Shown: positions 27,035-37,325 of the stretch, piece by piece | Position numbering within the stretch: position 1 is the first letter of the stretch | Layout of the letters: every line of letters starts with the position of its first letter | The notes under the pieces: generated by a model | What the model was told of the DNA's origin: nothing | The model's database searches: none | Seen by the model: the letters and a program-made list of their open reading frames with translations, nothing else | Made by a program: the position numbers and the translations under genes | From: Verrucomicrobiota bacterium | GTDB lineage: Bacteria; Verrucomicrobiota; Lentisphaeria; JABSQK01; JAJFLO01 | Direction: 5' to 3' | Assembly (NCBI GenBank): GCA_021772675.1 | Contig: JAJFLO010000574.1 | Span: 1 to 52,518, forward strand | DNA: 52,518 bases

Positions 27035-30000
27035 ATGATTTGTCCAAAATGTCATCATGAACTTCGTAAAGGAGCAAAGTTTTGTGACGGGTGCGGTTCG
27101 GACATTTCAAGAGCTTCCCAGCTTGAACGCAAATCACCTGTTGGTAATTACGAAAAATATGATATTGAAGATGATTTTGAAGACACAATCATTACGGGTC
27201 CTGGTGGAATGCCAGCAAAAGGTAAAGAGGATAAAAAATCAAAGGAGGAAATTGAAAAAAAGGGCTACGAGGATGTTGAATCTGAAGAAAGTGATTTTGA
27301 AGAAACCATAATTTCTAAACCCAACGAGTCACCATTGGTTCGAAAAACCGAAGAAATATCAACAAAAAACAACTATGAGGATGTTGATGTAGATAAAGAC
27401 GATTTTGAAGAAACTATCATCACTGGACCCGGGGGGGATACAACGTCATCGAAAGTTGAGAAAAAATCATCGTCTGAAAAATATGAAGAATACAAACGGA
27501 ATGATAAAGATTTAGAAGAAACTCTAATTGAAAAAAATGTAGAACAAGGCGAAGAACAAGATTTAGCCGGACCCAAAGAAGTAATCGGTGGTCGTTATGA
27601 GGTGGTAAAAGAGTTAGGTCGTGGCGGATTTGCTGAAGTTTTTCAAGGGCGGGATAAAAATCTGGACCGGTTAGTTGCCATCAAACGGCTACTTACGCAT
27701 TTGATGGACCATGATTCTTCTGAAGAAATACTGGAACGATTTAAAATTGAAGCTATGTCAATAGCAAAACTGAAGCATCGTAACATCGTCGAAGTCTATG
27801 ATTATGATTATGATGACAAAGGCTATTACATTGTCATGGAATATATCGATGGGGGGTCTCTCAGTGACTATATCAAAAAATCCCAAAAAGTCGAACCTCA
27901 AGAATCAGTTGAATTTTGTAAGGGTATTGCTCAGGGTCTGTACTATGCCCATCGCAATAAACTAATCCATCGAGATATCAAACCTGATAATGTCATGATT
28001 GTTACTGAAGATGGTAAACCCGTCCCCAAAATTGTGGACTTTGGGCTTGCTCGTGCCGGCCAGGAGTCGGAGTTGTCAGTTACCGGTTATGCCATGGGGA
28101 CCCCGGGTTATATGGCGCCAGAGCAACGGCGAGACGCAAAAAATGTTGATCACAGAGCTGATATATACTCTCTGGGCAAGGTATTGTATAAATTACTGAC
28201 GGGTGAAAAACCACAGGACGTCATTCCCACCTTAATACCGCCACCCCAAGCATTGAATGACATCATATTTAAATGCATTAATCCTAAGCCTGAAGATCGT
28301 TATTTCAGCATGGATGGTCTAATAAAGGATTTAGATAATATTTCGTTCAGGGATACGACAGCAAAGAAACGAGATACGATGCAGTTAATCCGTGAAAATA
28401 TTTGCCCTGCCTGCGATACTGGCAATCATAATTCTGATAAATTTTGTGCAAATTGCGGTGAAGGTTTAACGATGGCTTGCCCTGAATGTGAAAGGGAGAA
28501 CTCAATTCATCGAGCGTTTTGTACTGGATGTGGCAGCGATATACCTTTATTCAATACAGCTGCTGAAGCCTTACAACGGATGAATACCTTCAAGACTGAC
28601 AAAAAATGGAGCAGGGTCGTTAAAGAGTTTAGCTTACTTCCAAAAGATTTACAATTTCATCAGCCTAACGGCATAAAGATGTTGGAGGAAGCCAGTCAGC
28701 TTCACAATGATGCAAAGAAAAAAATAGTTCTGCGAGACGAACTTAAGGAAAAATTAGATAGCACGTTAGAAAGTAATCAATATAGGTCAGCCCTTGAAAT
28801 CATTGATCAGTATAAAGACCTGAATCCAGAAGATTCTGTGGTTTTAAATTTGCCTGAAAAATTAAGATTTAAGGTTTTAAAATCACTTTTTGTAGAAAAA
28901 ACCAAAGAATTGGACGATGCATTATCCTGTAAAAAATTGACTGTAGTCCGTGAAGTTATTGATGAATTAAAGACAGAAAAAGAAGAATTTAAACTTCCTG
29001 ATGATAAGCAATGGAATTCAGAATGGCAGGAAAAATTTAAATTATTAGAAGATCAAGACAACGATCTTAAAGGGAAAGAAGAGGAGATCTCCCAATTAAT
29101 TAATCATGCAAATCAGCTCTTTGAAAATCAGGATTACAAAGCATGTATTGAAAAGTGTAGTGAAGCGAATGAAATCTCAAGCGACTCGAAAGAGATCATA
29201 GAATTAAAAACTCAATCGGAGAATATTGAAAAAGAAATTAATTCAAAATTTTCCATAGCACAGACAAAATTTTCTGAGCACAGTTGGATTGAGGTAAACG
29301 AAATCTGTAATGGAATTTTAAAATTGCAGAAACTGCACAGTGAGGCAATTGAACTTAAAGAAAAAGCTGTTGTTAAGATAAATTTTCAAAAAAATGTCAG
29401 GAAAGCATTATTATCGTTGGCTGCTATTCTCGTTGTTGGATTGGTTATTTGGGCTGGATTATTTTGGAAAGCAAGATACGAAAAGGCAAAATCTGATGCC
29501 CAGTTAATGTTCAAGGAACGTACGGATGCCGCGATGGGTTATTACAATAAGGCAAAAAGCAATTTGCTTATCGATGGATTTAAAACCGTTCAACTGCTTA
29601 CAAATGCTGTGCAAGAAATAGATTTGGCAAGTAAGGATGAATTGGTTAAATTCCTTGGGAAAGGAGAAAAAAGCGAATTCAACACGTTTAAAGATACGGT
29701 CTTTAGTTTTAAGTCTTCGGTTGAAAAGTCTAGAAAACTATATGACATCAATTATAACGAAGCGCTGGCTGCATTAACTGAGGGTAAAATTTTCATAAAG
29801 GAGAATCCTGAAAGAGCATATAAATTGTACCAGCCAGCATTTAATAAATTGGTAGAGCTTCAGAAAGAAGAAATTAATTCTCTTTTAGAAACCCAGAAAC
29901 GAAGCGCTGTTATTGATGTTAAAAAACAAATAGAACAAAATCTCACTGTAGCAGTGTTTAATTTTGCCGAACAATCGAAAACAAAGGCGGATAATGTTCA

Positions 30001-32092
30001 TTCAGAGAGCTCTGATGCCTATAAAGAAGCGATCATAAAATTGGCAGGCGCTAAAGAATCACTAGAAAAAAATCTAATCATGGAAGCTGCAGATTTAGCG
30101 CTGGGTTCTGCGGAATTGTTTAATAAATCGATAGAGACATATTCGCAAAGCAAAGAACTTCAAAAGTACAGAGATCCTCTAATGTCAAAACTGAATAAAG
30201 TCGATTTTTCGGTTCTCGAAAAACATACCCCGAATAAGCTTGCAAAAATGAGGCAAGCACGACAGGCTGGCGAAGAAAAGGTGAAGAATTATGAATATGG
30301 AGGTGCAATTGGGCATTATAAAGAGGCGTTGGTTCTTTTAGATGATGCGGTCGATATTGCAACTGATCAGTTATTAAAAGAAGGGAATAGTAATCCGTTT
30401 CAGATTCAATTTTTTAATAAGGCAAAGAGAGTATTTGGCCAGGAACTGGATAAGATGGATAGAGGTGAGCTTGAGAAATATTGTGCAGATAAACTGAATA
30501 AAATAAACGCCGATACCAGTCAAGCAGAGCAAGCGTTTTTAGAAAAAAAATATGTTAAAGCAACTGATATCTATGAAAACCTTTTAATGCAGCTTCATGA
30601 TGCTAAAATTACTGTCAACCTAGTAAAAGACCTGTTAAAAAACTTTTTCGATGGGATGCGAGAAGGAATAGGAATGTTGACTAAAGCTCAACATACAAAT
30701 GACCAAAATGAGCGAAATAAAATTTTAGATGATATTATAACTTTACTTGCTGAAATTAATCGAAATGAACTGACAGGCATTATAGATAACAAGACGAAAA
30801 CAGAATTTGGTAATCTATATTCTACATCAAAAAAGTTGCTGGAGGACCCCCAATCATTTTATGAAAAAGATTTACTTGAAGTAAAAAAATATATTGAAGC
30901 GGCAAAACTTGATGTGATAAAACAAAAGTCCCCTAGAGAAAATGTGCTTGTTTCTCTAAACTATTTAAATTCGGCTGTTGAAAAAGGCTTCTTTCCTGCT
31001 GACGCCAAAAAATACAAACTAGAGTTTTTTGAAATACAATTACAGTCCTTGATTAATAACAACAGTGATAATTCTGCTGAACTTCTATTTGAGTTGAGAA
31101 GTTGGATCTCTCTTGCTTTGAAAGAGTTAAATTTGTCATTGGATGAGCTGGAAAGAGAAATGAAATTGACTGATATGACTGATATGACTGATTCAATTTT
31201 ACCACCGGGTTACCAACCCGTTGATGATTCCTATGAGGTTAAGGTCAAAAAAAATCAAGCTGTCTGGTTTAAAATGTATCCTCAAACAGTTAAAAGTTCA
31301 TCCGGTATGGAATTTTGCCTCGTTCCACCTGGGAAATTTATTATGGGAAACAAAGAGTCTAAATTCGAAACCGAAAAACCAGAACATGAGATTGTTTTAG
31401 ATACGCCATTTTATATGGGGAGATTTGAATTAATGGTTGGAGAATTTAGAGAGTTTGCTCAAAAACATTTGGATCTGACATTATTTGATAATAATGACGT
31501 TATTGTTGCGGGTATAAATTACGTTAGTGCACTAAGGTTTTGTAATTGGCTAAGCAAAAAACATGATCTCAAATCAGCATATATTTGTTCCGCAGAAGAT
31601 GAAAAGAAATCAAATCCAGAGGATTGGAAGGTTGATCTAAATACTTCTGGGTATCGATTGCCAACTGAAGCAGAATGGGAGTATGTTGCAAAATATAGCC
31701 TAGACGATAACCAAGAAGTCAGCCTAGTAGATACTGCTTGGTTCGGTGATACAGCAGGGGGGCAGCTATTGAGAGGAAATATTGAAACGCTGACTGAAAA
31801 TAATATTAAACCCAATTACCTTGGAATATACTGCATGAGAGGAAATGTTTTGGAACTTGTGTCAGATTGGTTTGGTACATATGAAAATAAACCTGCCACG
31901 AATCCCGTCAGACAATTAGATTCATCGGTTAAATCTCGGCATATCGGTCGAGGTGGACATGTGGGCTCCTCGGATGTAGAAATTTCAACGACATACAGAA
32001 AACGCATTCATCCCGAAATCGAAAAACCTCAAAATCTTGGAATTCGACTTGTTATACCACTTCGTTTCGAAAAAATTATTGACAATAATTAA
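27035..32092 (+). CDS. Giant Ser/Thr protein kinase with zinc ribbons, FEETII repeats, TM helix and SUMF1-like domain
   Basis: 1685 residues. Order: zinc ribbon (C3, C6, C17, C20); acidic region with four repeats of a (D)FEETII motif, the Thr being T51, T91, T127 and T163; Hanks kinase domain from about 187, with LGRGGFAEVF, ATP-binding K217, HRD with D314 and DFG with D335; two more zinc ribbons (C457/C460/C471/C474 and C482/C485/C496/C499); a long helical, probably TPR or coiled-coil region; one transmembrane helix about 791-812; a further 600 residues of charged helices; and a C-terminal SUMF1/FGE-sulfatase fold from about 1421 (VPPGKFIMG, YRLPTEAEWEYVA, RGNVLELVSDW, GIRLVIP). The kinase would be cytoplasmic and the SUMF1-like end outside the membrane. 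Catalytic Cys residues of true formylglycine enzymes are missing (RGGHVGSSDVEISTTYR). AAGG lies 10 bases before the ATG. The following lipoprotein gene begins 30 bases after it. Confidence 0.9.
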   Translation: MICPKCHHELRKGAKFCDGCGSDISRASQLERKSPVGNYEKYDIEDDFEDTIITGPGGMPAKGKEDKKSKEEIEKKGYEDVESEESDFEETIISKPNESPLVRKTEEISTKNNYEDVDVDKDDFEETIITGPGGDTTSSKVEKKSSSEKYEEYKRNDKDLEETLIEKNVEQGEEQDLAGPKEVIGGRYEVVKELGRGGFAEVFQGRDKNLDRLVAIKRLLTHLMDHDSSEEILERFKIEAMSIAKLKHRNIVEVYDYDYDDKGYYIVMEYIDGGSLSDYIKKSQKVEPQESVEFCKGIAQGLYYAHRNKLIHRDIKPDNVMIVTEDGKPVPKIVDFGLARAGQESELSVTGYAMGTPGYMAPEQRRDAKNVDHRADIYSLGKVLYKLLTGEKPQDVIPTLIPPPQALNDIIFKCINPKPEDRYFSMDGLIKDLDNISFRDTTAKKRDTMQLIRENICPACDTGNHNSDKFCANCGEGLTMACPECERENSIHRAFCTGCGSDIPLFNTAAEALQRMNTFKTDKKWSRVVKEFSLLPKDLQFHQPNGIKMLEEASQLHNDAKKKIVLRDELKEKLDSTLESNQYRSALEIIDQYKDLNPEDSVVLNLPEKLRFKVLKSLFVEKTKELDDALSCKKLTVVREVIDELKTEKEEFKLPDDKQWNSEWQEKFKLLEDQDNDLKGKEEEISQLINHANQLFENQDYKACIEKCSEANEISSDSKEIIELKTQSENIEKEINSKFSIAQTKFSEHSWIEVNEICNGILKLQKLHSEAIELKEKAVVKINFQKNVRKALLSLAAILVVGLVIWAGLFWKARYEKAKSDAQLMFKERTDAAMGYYNKAKSNLLIDGFKTVQLLTNAVQEIDLASKDELVKFLGKGEKSEFNTFKDTVFSFKSSVEKSRKLYDINYNEALAALTEGKIFIKENPERAYKLYQPAFNKLVELQKEEINSLLETQKRSAVIDVKKQIEQNLTVAVFNFAEQSKTKADNVHSESSDAYKEAIIKLAGAKESLEKNLIMEAADLALGSAELFNKSIETYSQSKELQKYRDPLMSKLNKVDFSVLEKHTPNKLAKMRQARQAGEEKVKNYEYGGAIGHYKEALVLLDDAVDIATDQLLKEGNSNPFQIQFFNKAKRVFGQELDKMDRGELEKYCADKLNKINADTSQAEQAFLEKKYVKATDIYENLLMQLHDAKITVNLVKDLLKNFFDGMREGIGMLTKAQHTNDQNERNKILDDIITLLAEINRNELTGIIDNKTKTEFGNLYSTSKKLLEDPQSFYEKDLLEVKKYIEAAKLDVIKQKSPRENVLVSLNYLNSAVEKGFFPADAKKYKLEFFEIQLQSLINNNSDNSAELLFELRSWISLALKELNLSLDELEREMKLTDMTDMTDSILPPGYQPVDDSYEVKVKKNQAVWFKMYPQTVKSSSGMEFCLVPPGKFIMGNKESKFETEKPEHEIVLDTPFYMGRFELMVGEFREFAQKHLDLTLFDNNDVIVAGINYVSALRFCNWLSKKHDLKSAYICSAEDEKKSNPEDWKVDLNTSGYRLPTEAEWEYVAKYSLDDNQEVSLVDTAWFGDTAGGQLLRGNIETLTENNIKPNYLGIYCMRGNVLELVSDWFGTYENKPATNPVRQLDSSVKSRHIGRGGHVGSSDVEISTTYRKRIHPEIEKPQNLGIRLVIPLRFEKIIDNN

Positions 32093-32122
32093 CTAAAACG
32101 ATGACCGACTAAGGAGTTAAAA

Positions 32123-34369
32123 ATGGATCGAAAATTTAGACGTGTTATTTTTACATTATCAGGAATCCTGTTTATTGTTATAATTCTCGGTGGATGTGTT
32201 ACTGTGCCAAAAGTTATGATCGATTTAAATTTGGCCTCGCCTGTTAAACCAACCTCAGTTAATACTCAGTATGCGGTGCTACAGTGGTGTATCGAAAGTG
32301 ATGAAGGTAAACTTTTGGAGATTAATAAAGAACGTGCTAAGCAAATCCAGTTTGATGCAGGAACGTTAATATTTCTTGATTGGAGTGATAAAACCGCATT
32401 AAAATATCCATTTCTGAAGATAATGAAAGGTGATTTATTTTTTACAGGTAGTGTTGATAATGATGAACATGTTCAGGAAGCAATAGATTGGCTTGAACGA
32501 CCTATAACAGTTGTTTCAGATTTGGATGTTGCCAAAAGTTTTTTTTGGGCAAAGAATTTGGAAGAAAGTGGATTCCCTTTCTGGCTTGAAGAAAATAAGA
32601 GAATTCTTATACTGCCAGAGAATAAGTACGGTGACAGAAAATTGGCACTCAAGCGATTAAAAAAATATGGTGAAAACTATCGAGTAAAAAAAATCGTTGA
32701 TATAGCAAAAGGATTTGTCGACAGACTACAATTTCTTGAAGCATACAATCAATTGAGAAACAGAGCAAACGATTATCCCACAAATGTTGAACTTCTTGAT
32801 TACCTCGATGAAACAGCAGATTTATTGATAAAACAAAAAATACAGTTGATAATTGAAAGTAGATTATCAAAAGTTGAGAATAGCATTTCAAATTTTAATA
32901 CAGCCTCGGAAGATCTGAAGAGTACCGAACAGTTAATTTTGGATACCGAATCAATTACTAATAAATTCATTGCAGCTTGCGAAGCAGACCCCCCATTATT
33001 AAATGCTCTTCGGAAAAAAAATAAAGACAAAATAGAGGTATTGCAAAAAGACATTGCGTCTTCAAGAGCAAAGTTATGGCAGCAGGAAATAAATCGTCTA
33101 GCAGCCCAAAAATATTATTGGTCGGCCTATCAGCTGTTCAAGCAGCGAATTGAAGAATCTGAATCATTTGCGTCTGTTGTTAAAAATGAGATCAATAGTC
33201 TTCTTTGGCAGTCATATGTTAGCATAATCCCTGATTCAATTAGTCATTTTTTAGAGATTGGGGAAAAAGAAATGGCTGATGCAGAACGGCATGGAATAAC
33301 TCTCATCCTCTGTAACATGGCGGATGATTTACTCCTTTTTGCGAACAAAAATAATGTTATACTTCCCGAATCTACCGATGAATTAAAGAAAAAATTAAAC
33401 GATCTACTGAGTCAGTCAACGTTATTTTATGATACATGGGTAAAGAGAAAACTGATCCTCACTGAATGTTCATCTGGTCAGGCTGGTTTAGGAACTACAT
33501 TTTTAAGAGACCTCGAAATATTATTTCGAGACCGGTTTAAGGAAACGGATTTATTTTATGGTATCAGGCTTGGTAAAATAAATTCTGATGCTAAAAAATC
33601 TGACTATGTTCTCGATAAATGTAACGTTGCATCATTTGCGGTTGATAAAGCCGAATCAGATGAAGATCTCGAATTGATCACTCGGGCGGGAGAGGTGACA
33701 GAGGAGGACAATCCTGAGTACATTGATCGCATAAGGAAGAAAAAAGTAACAACGGGAATCCCTCCAAAATTAATATCACAAAAGATTTATAAATATACGA
33801 AGCATATTTCAAGAGTAAATGTTGTTGTTCATGCCAGATTGACATTCACCTTGTTGCATCAGGAAAAAGAAGACTTTTTTGAAGTAAATAAATTTATGAA
33901 AAAAGAATTTGTTATAGAAACAATCGATCCAAGAGAAACCATCATAAAGACTGAAAAAGTTGTCGGACCAGAGGAACCGAAACCGGTATTGCGGAATGAC
34001 AATGTTTGGGTTGCAAGTGAAATGAAAGATTGGGCACGCAAGGAATCTCAAAATTTGCTAGTGTTAAATGTCATGCGATATATCGCAGACTATCCAAACT
34101 GGATTGCCGAATTCGCATCATCATTCGAAGAAAAACAACAATGGCAGGTTGCTGCGAATTTTTGGGGATTCTGTTTAGAATATTGCAAACATATTCAGCC
34201 GGACCCTGAGCTTATTAAAACACAGCTTGAAGATAAAAAAATACTGGAGCATACCCGTGAAGAACTTGAAATTAGTTTAAAGAGTGTCAAGGAACTAGCA
34301 AAATTAAAAAATTCAAGCTGGGATTCGGCAGTAAATGCCTTGATTTCTTACTTAGAGCCTTCTAAATAG
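32123..34369 (+). CDS. Large lipoprotein of unknown function, paired with the giant kinase
   Basis: 748 residues. The signal peptide ends with the lipobox ILGGC (Cys25). The mature protein is mostly long charged helices, with no enzyme motif that I recognise. A beta-rich portion near 560-640 contains VNVVVHARLTFTLLHQEK. It starts 30 bases after the kinase gene with a strong AAGGAG 7 bases before the ATG, so the two are almost certainly co-transcribed. Because the C-terminal part of the kinase is predicted to be outside the membrane, this lipoprotein is a candidate partner or ligand of it. That is inference from position only. Confidence 0.75.
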   Translation: MDRKFRRVIFTLSGILFIVIILGGCVTVPKVMIDLNLASPVKPTSVNTQYAVLQWCIESDEGKLLEINKERAKQIQFDAGTLIFLDWSDKTALKYPFLKIMKGDLFFTGSVDNDEHVQEAIDWLERPITVVSDLDVAKSFFWAKNLEESGFPFWLEENKRILILPENKYGDRKLALKRLKKYGENYRVKKIVDIAKGFVDRLQFLEAYNQLRNRANDYPTNVELLDYLDETADLLIKQKIQLIIESRLSKVENSISNFNTASEDLKSTEQLILDTESITNKFIAACEADPPLLNALRKKNKDKIEVLQKDIASSRAKLWQQEINRLAAQKYYWSAYQLFKQRIEESESFASVVKNEINSLLWQSYVSIIPDSISHFLEIGEKEMADAERHGITLILCNMADDLLLFANKNNVILPESTDELKKKLNDLLSQSTLFYDTWVKRKLILTECSSGQAGLGTTFLRDLEILFRDRFKETDLFYGIRLGKINSDAKKSDYVLDKCNVASFAVDKAESDEDLELITRAGEVTEEDNPEYIDRIRKKKVTTGIPPKLISQKIYKYTKHISRVNVVVHARLTFTLLHQEKEDFFEVNKFMKKEFVIETIDPRETIIKTEKVVGPEEPKPVLRNDNVWVASEMKDWARKESQNLLVLNVMRYIADYPNWIAEFASSFEEKQQWQVAANFWGFCLEYCKHIQPDPELIKTQLEDKKILEHTREELEISLKSVKELAKLKNSSWDSAVNALISYLEPSK

Positions 34370-34680
34370 AGCCCCAATGTGTTTGGGCAGGATATTGTGA
34401 TGCCTATTCGAAGGGGGGCCAAAATAAAGGCATCGGAAAAGCCTGTCACCCAATAGGCCTACCGTTTCAGGCAAGCTGACTCGGATAGAGTAAACATCTT
34501 TCAATCGTGTTCGCCCCAAAAGCAACATTGGCCATATTTGTATAATAAATCCTCCTGAAACAATCCTGAGCCGAGTCCTTTGAAGGAAAAAAGGATATTA
34601 CCTATAATCTGCTCGCCGAACATCGTAAGAATGGCGGTCCAACAGGCAGAGCAAAGCAATCTGCAACGTTTATAATACTC
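34370..34680. other. 311-bp GC-richer non-coding stretch
   Basis: Composition is richer in G and C than its neighbours. GATGCC (34400-34405) and GGCATC (about 34430) form a possible stem, and GCCCCAATGTGTTTGGGC just after the lipoprotein stop can fold as a short, imperfect hairpin. On the minus strand AGGAGG precedes an ATG, but the frame closes after 22 codons. No RNA family or gene was recognised. It may be foreign remnant DNA. Confidence 0.35.
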
Positions 34681-36864
34681 TTAATTACTTCCAGTTTTTA
34701 TGAGATCTTGCAAAAGGTTATTCTTTAATTTTGGACAATATTTTCCCATTGGATCGGGGCAGATAGTAATAATATTTGGATTGAGTGATTGTTCGTTTTT
34801 AATTTTTTCCAATTCATTCGAAAATGTTTTGCCATTGATGTTTAGTATGTAGCGTGTATTTGGGCCAAGAATTGATACGAGAGGTACGTAACGCAATACT
34901 TCGGCAAACAAGCAAAATGATGGCTCAATAAGAATAATTGGGATGTTAGGGAATTTCTCCTTAAATAAATATAAGTAGTTAGCGTCAAATACACCGATAC
35001 ATATAGCTTTTTCTATTACCTTATGACTTTTACTCCACACATTTATATGATTGATTAAAATGTCTTTTGCATACTCTACAAGATCAAAGTTACCTATTGT
35101 TGGTATATAAGTATTTGATTTGTTATCCCATTTTCTGAGTTGAACCATATGTTTTCTTGGACAAAATATCAAAAAATCGTCATTTGCTGGTTGGGGATAA
35201 GATGAATAGTAGGTTTTTAATTTTGAATGAATTTTGGGATCCGCATACTCCAATCTGTCGACTTCGAACATATAGTCACAAGTGATTCCTGCGTGGGGAT
35301 AATTTGTTTGGAAGTATTGCTGAAATACTAGTTTTGCTGCGTTAGTATTGATTGCTTCATTGGTAATATGTTTGAGCTCAGTAATTATTTTTATAAGTTT
35401 ATTTTTGAAAATTTGAGTTTCATAATTTTTGATTTTATTTATGTCTGAAGTTGAATAGACATCCCAATGGTTTCTAGATAAAATATGGTGATCTATAATA
35501 AATTTTATAGAATCAATCATTTTATTAGATCGATTATTGACTAAATAATTATAGTCATTTATCGATGTAATTTCTTTGAGTAAATGGTTGAATGGTGTCC
35601 TTGCTTCTTTTGAGGTTAAATCGTTATGTGTTTCAATTAATATTGGTGTTGGATGAGGACTTGGTTTTGATTTTGGCAAGGATATTTTGTCAAAAGGAAT
35701 AAATTTCGCACCTTTTAATTTTACGCCTTCTGGAGATGCCTGAATTATTTCTACTGATAGATTTTGTTGAATGAGTTCCTCAAACGAATTTATCAAAGAA
35801 TCAAAAACAGTATAGCGTTTTTCTCCTACATTATTTTCTACTTCTAAATAATTCGAAATACGGTTGTTGAGTGAATGCAGTGTGTCTTCACCACAAGAAT
35901 GAAATGCAGAGTGAGTGCTTCCTGAAATGGTACAACATAAATCAATACCTAACAGAATTATTTTTTTAAACCCCAGATAAATTGCAAAACTTCCCGCTGC
36001 AACTCCAACATTCGTTCCTACAAATAGTCTGTCTACATCTTTATTAAATGGAGTTACAATAGTTTTCTCCAATATATTGTGGCTTGAGATGAACCAATAT
36101 GCATGGTCAAATTTTGGAGCAAGTCCTGGTGAAATCGTCGGTGAACATAGCAATTTATCTGCTTCATCAATTTTAATATTGTCCCAATTGCGAAGGGCAC
36201 ATCGATCAATTTCTACGTAATAATCCGGAATGATATTGTGATTCTTAAAGGCTTTTACTGTTGCGCCAGCCGCTATGATAAAGAAATAATCTCTATTTTT
36301 TTTCAACCAATTTATTTGGGTATCTAACGAAGGTCCAGCACCTACGATAATGGCGGTTGAAATATGATCTGGCCTTTTAATAAACTTTAAGCCTTTACTC
36401 GTTTTGATTGATGGTAGATTAAGTAAAATATTTTGGAAAGAAATTTCGTCTATATGCCGACAATCTCTAACTATTTCCATTTTTGAGCGCAGCTTTGGGA
36501 TGAGATAATTTTCAATTTTCTTAACTGCCTTATTCCTTCCTGAATTATCGCTTATTTCCAAACATATTTTGAAACGTAAGTAATAGACTTCTTCAGTAAT
36601 AATTTTATGAAGTTTATCCAAACATGTTTGAGTAGAATCTCCACAACTAAAGTATGTGTTTTCTAGATGGGAATAATCAATAGTTATTGGATTCGCATCT
36701 AGAATGAATAACTTTTGATTTGATTTTAGAAGATTTCTTAATGCTTTAATTAAGAATTCGTTTCCGGCACCAATAAGAAGAATTAACTCCTGATCATGAT
36801 TTTTCGCTAAAAACTCTGCTAATGTTCGTTCAGCCAGTTTTTTCTGTTCCATCAAGCCATGCAT
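34681..36864 (-). CDS. Maf/DUF115-family protein (motility-associated glycosyltransferase-like)
   Basis: 727 residues. The central DUF115 (MptE-like) domain is seen as STAIIVGAGPSLDTQINWLKK (about 169-189), IPDYYVEIDR and a GSFAIYLGFKKIILLGIDLC segment near 292-311, which matches the core of Maf proteins. In other bacteria these add nonulosonic acid sugars to flagellin. No flagellar genes are here, so a pilin or another surface protein may be the target. The N-terminal 130 residues form a Rossmann-like fold (ELILLIGAGNEFLIKAL). It is the only gene in a gene-poor stretch. The start may instead be the Met four codons in (MEQKK). Confidence 0.8.
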   Translation of the reverse strand: MHGLMEQKKLAERTLAEFLAKNHDQELILLIGAGNEFLIKALRNLLKSNQKLFILDANPITIDYSHLENTYFSCGDSTQTCLDKLHKIITEEVYYLRFKICLEISDNSGRNKAVKKIENYLIPKLRSKMEIVRDCRHIDEISFQNILLNLPSIKTSKGLKFIKRPDHISTAIIVGAGPSLDTQINWLKKNRDYFFIIAAGATVKAFKNHNIIPDYYVEIDRCALRNWDNIKIDEADKLLCSPTISPGLAPKFDHAYWFISSHNILEKTIVTPFNKDVDRLFVGTNVGVAAGSFAIYLGFKKIILLGIDLCCTISGSTHSAFHSCGEDTLHSLNNRISNYLEVENNVGEKRYTVFDSLINSFEELIQQNLSVEIIQASPEGVKLKGAKFIPFDKISLPKSKPSPHPTPILIETHNDLTSKEARTPFNHLLKEITSINDYNYLVNNRSNKMIDSIKFIIDHHILSRNHWDVYSTSDINKIKNYETQIFKNKLIKIITELKHITNEAINTNAAKLVFQQYFQTNYPHAGITCDYMFEVDRLEYADPKIHSKLKTYYSSYPQPANDDFLIFCPRKHMVQLRKWDNKSNTYIPTIGNFDLVEYAKDILINHINVWSKSHKVIEKAICIGVFDANYLYLFKEKFPNIPIILIEPSFCLFAEVLRYVPLVSILGPNTRYILNINGKTFSNELEKIKNEQSLNPNIITICPDPMGKYCPKLKNNLLQDLIKTGSN

Positions 36865-37198
36865 TGGGGTCAGGCCTATTATTTATATTAATACAACGAC
36901 TAAAATGATTTTTATGAGCAAGGAATATGACTATTTATGGCGATTGAAATGACTATTCTACAGTAGCATCTTTGTCAGGCAATTGAGGCTATTTATGACT
37001 TGAAAAAGCCCAATAATTTCGTGCTTATCCTCATAAGGAATTTCTCCGATTCGATAGAAATCAACCGCGATGAAGATTTACAGTTTGTCATCTATCACGC
37101 ACAATTAATCAGGCTGGAACGGAGGACGCTGGTTTAATTTTAAAATCTAATATTTACGCAAATTGTAAGGTGTTCTGGAGTGTATAGCAGGTTTATTA
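36865..37198. other. Non-coding gap upstream of the Maf-like gene
   Basis: A 56-codon frame without a start codon (36967-37137, plus, containing RNFSDSIEINRDEDLQFVIY) could be a gene remnant but has no recognised relative. Otherwise nothing was found before the R5 element. Confidence 0.3.
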
Positions 37199-37325
37199 TA
37201 ACCTGAATACGTGAAAAATTTTTGATGAATTAATGCAACGCTTTGATTTAGAAAGTGTTGTAGAAATTATGCGACATACCAATTGGTTGTATTAATTTGC
37301 AAAATATTTTTCACGGATTTAGGTA
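37199..37325. mobile_element. R5: TA-flanked TIR element
   Basis: The left end TAACCTGAATACGTGAAAAA and the reverse complement of the right end (TACCTAAATCCGTGAAAAA) are inverted repeats of about 20 bp. The length is 127 bp. A longer, diverged copy lies at 51908-52090. The right TA (37324-37325) is shared with the next element. Confidence 0.75.

Noticed and set aside
31163-31200. Tandem GACTGATAT repeat inside the giant kinase gene
   Set aside because: Only about three units encoding a TDMTDM stretch in a linker; ordinary low-complexity sequence.
36967-37137. Start-less plus-strand frame of 56 codons
   Set aside because: Possible gene remnant but unidentified, and no second piece of evidence such as flanking homology.
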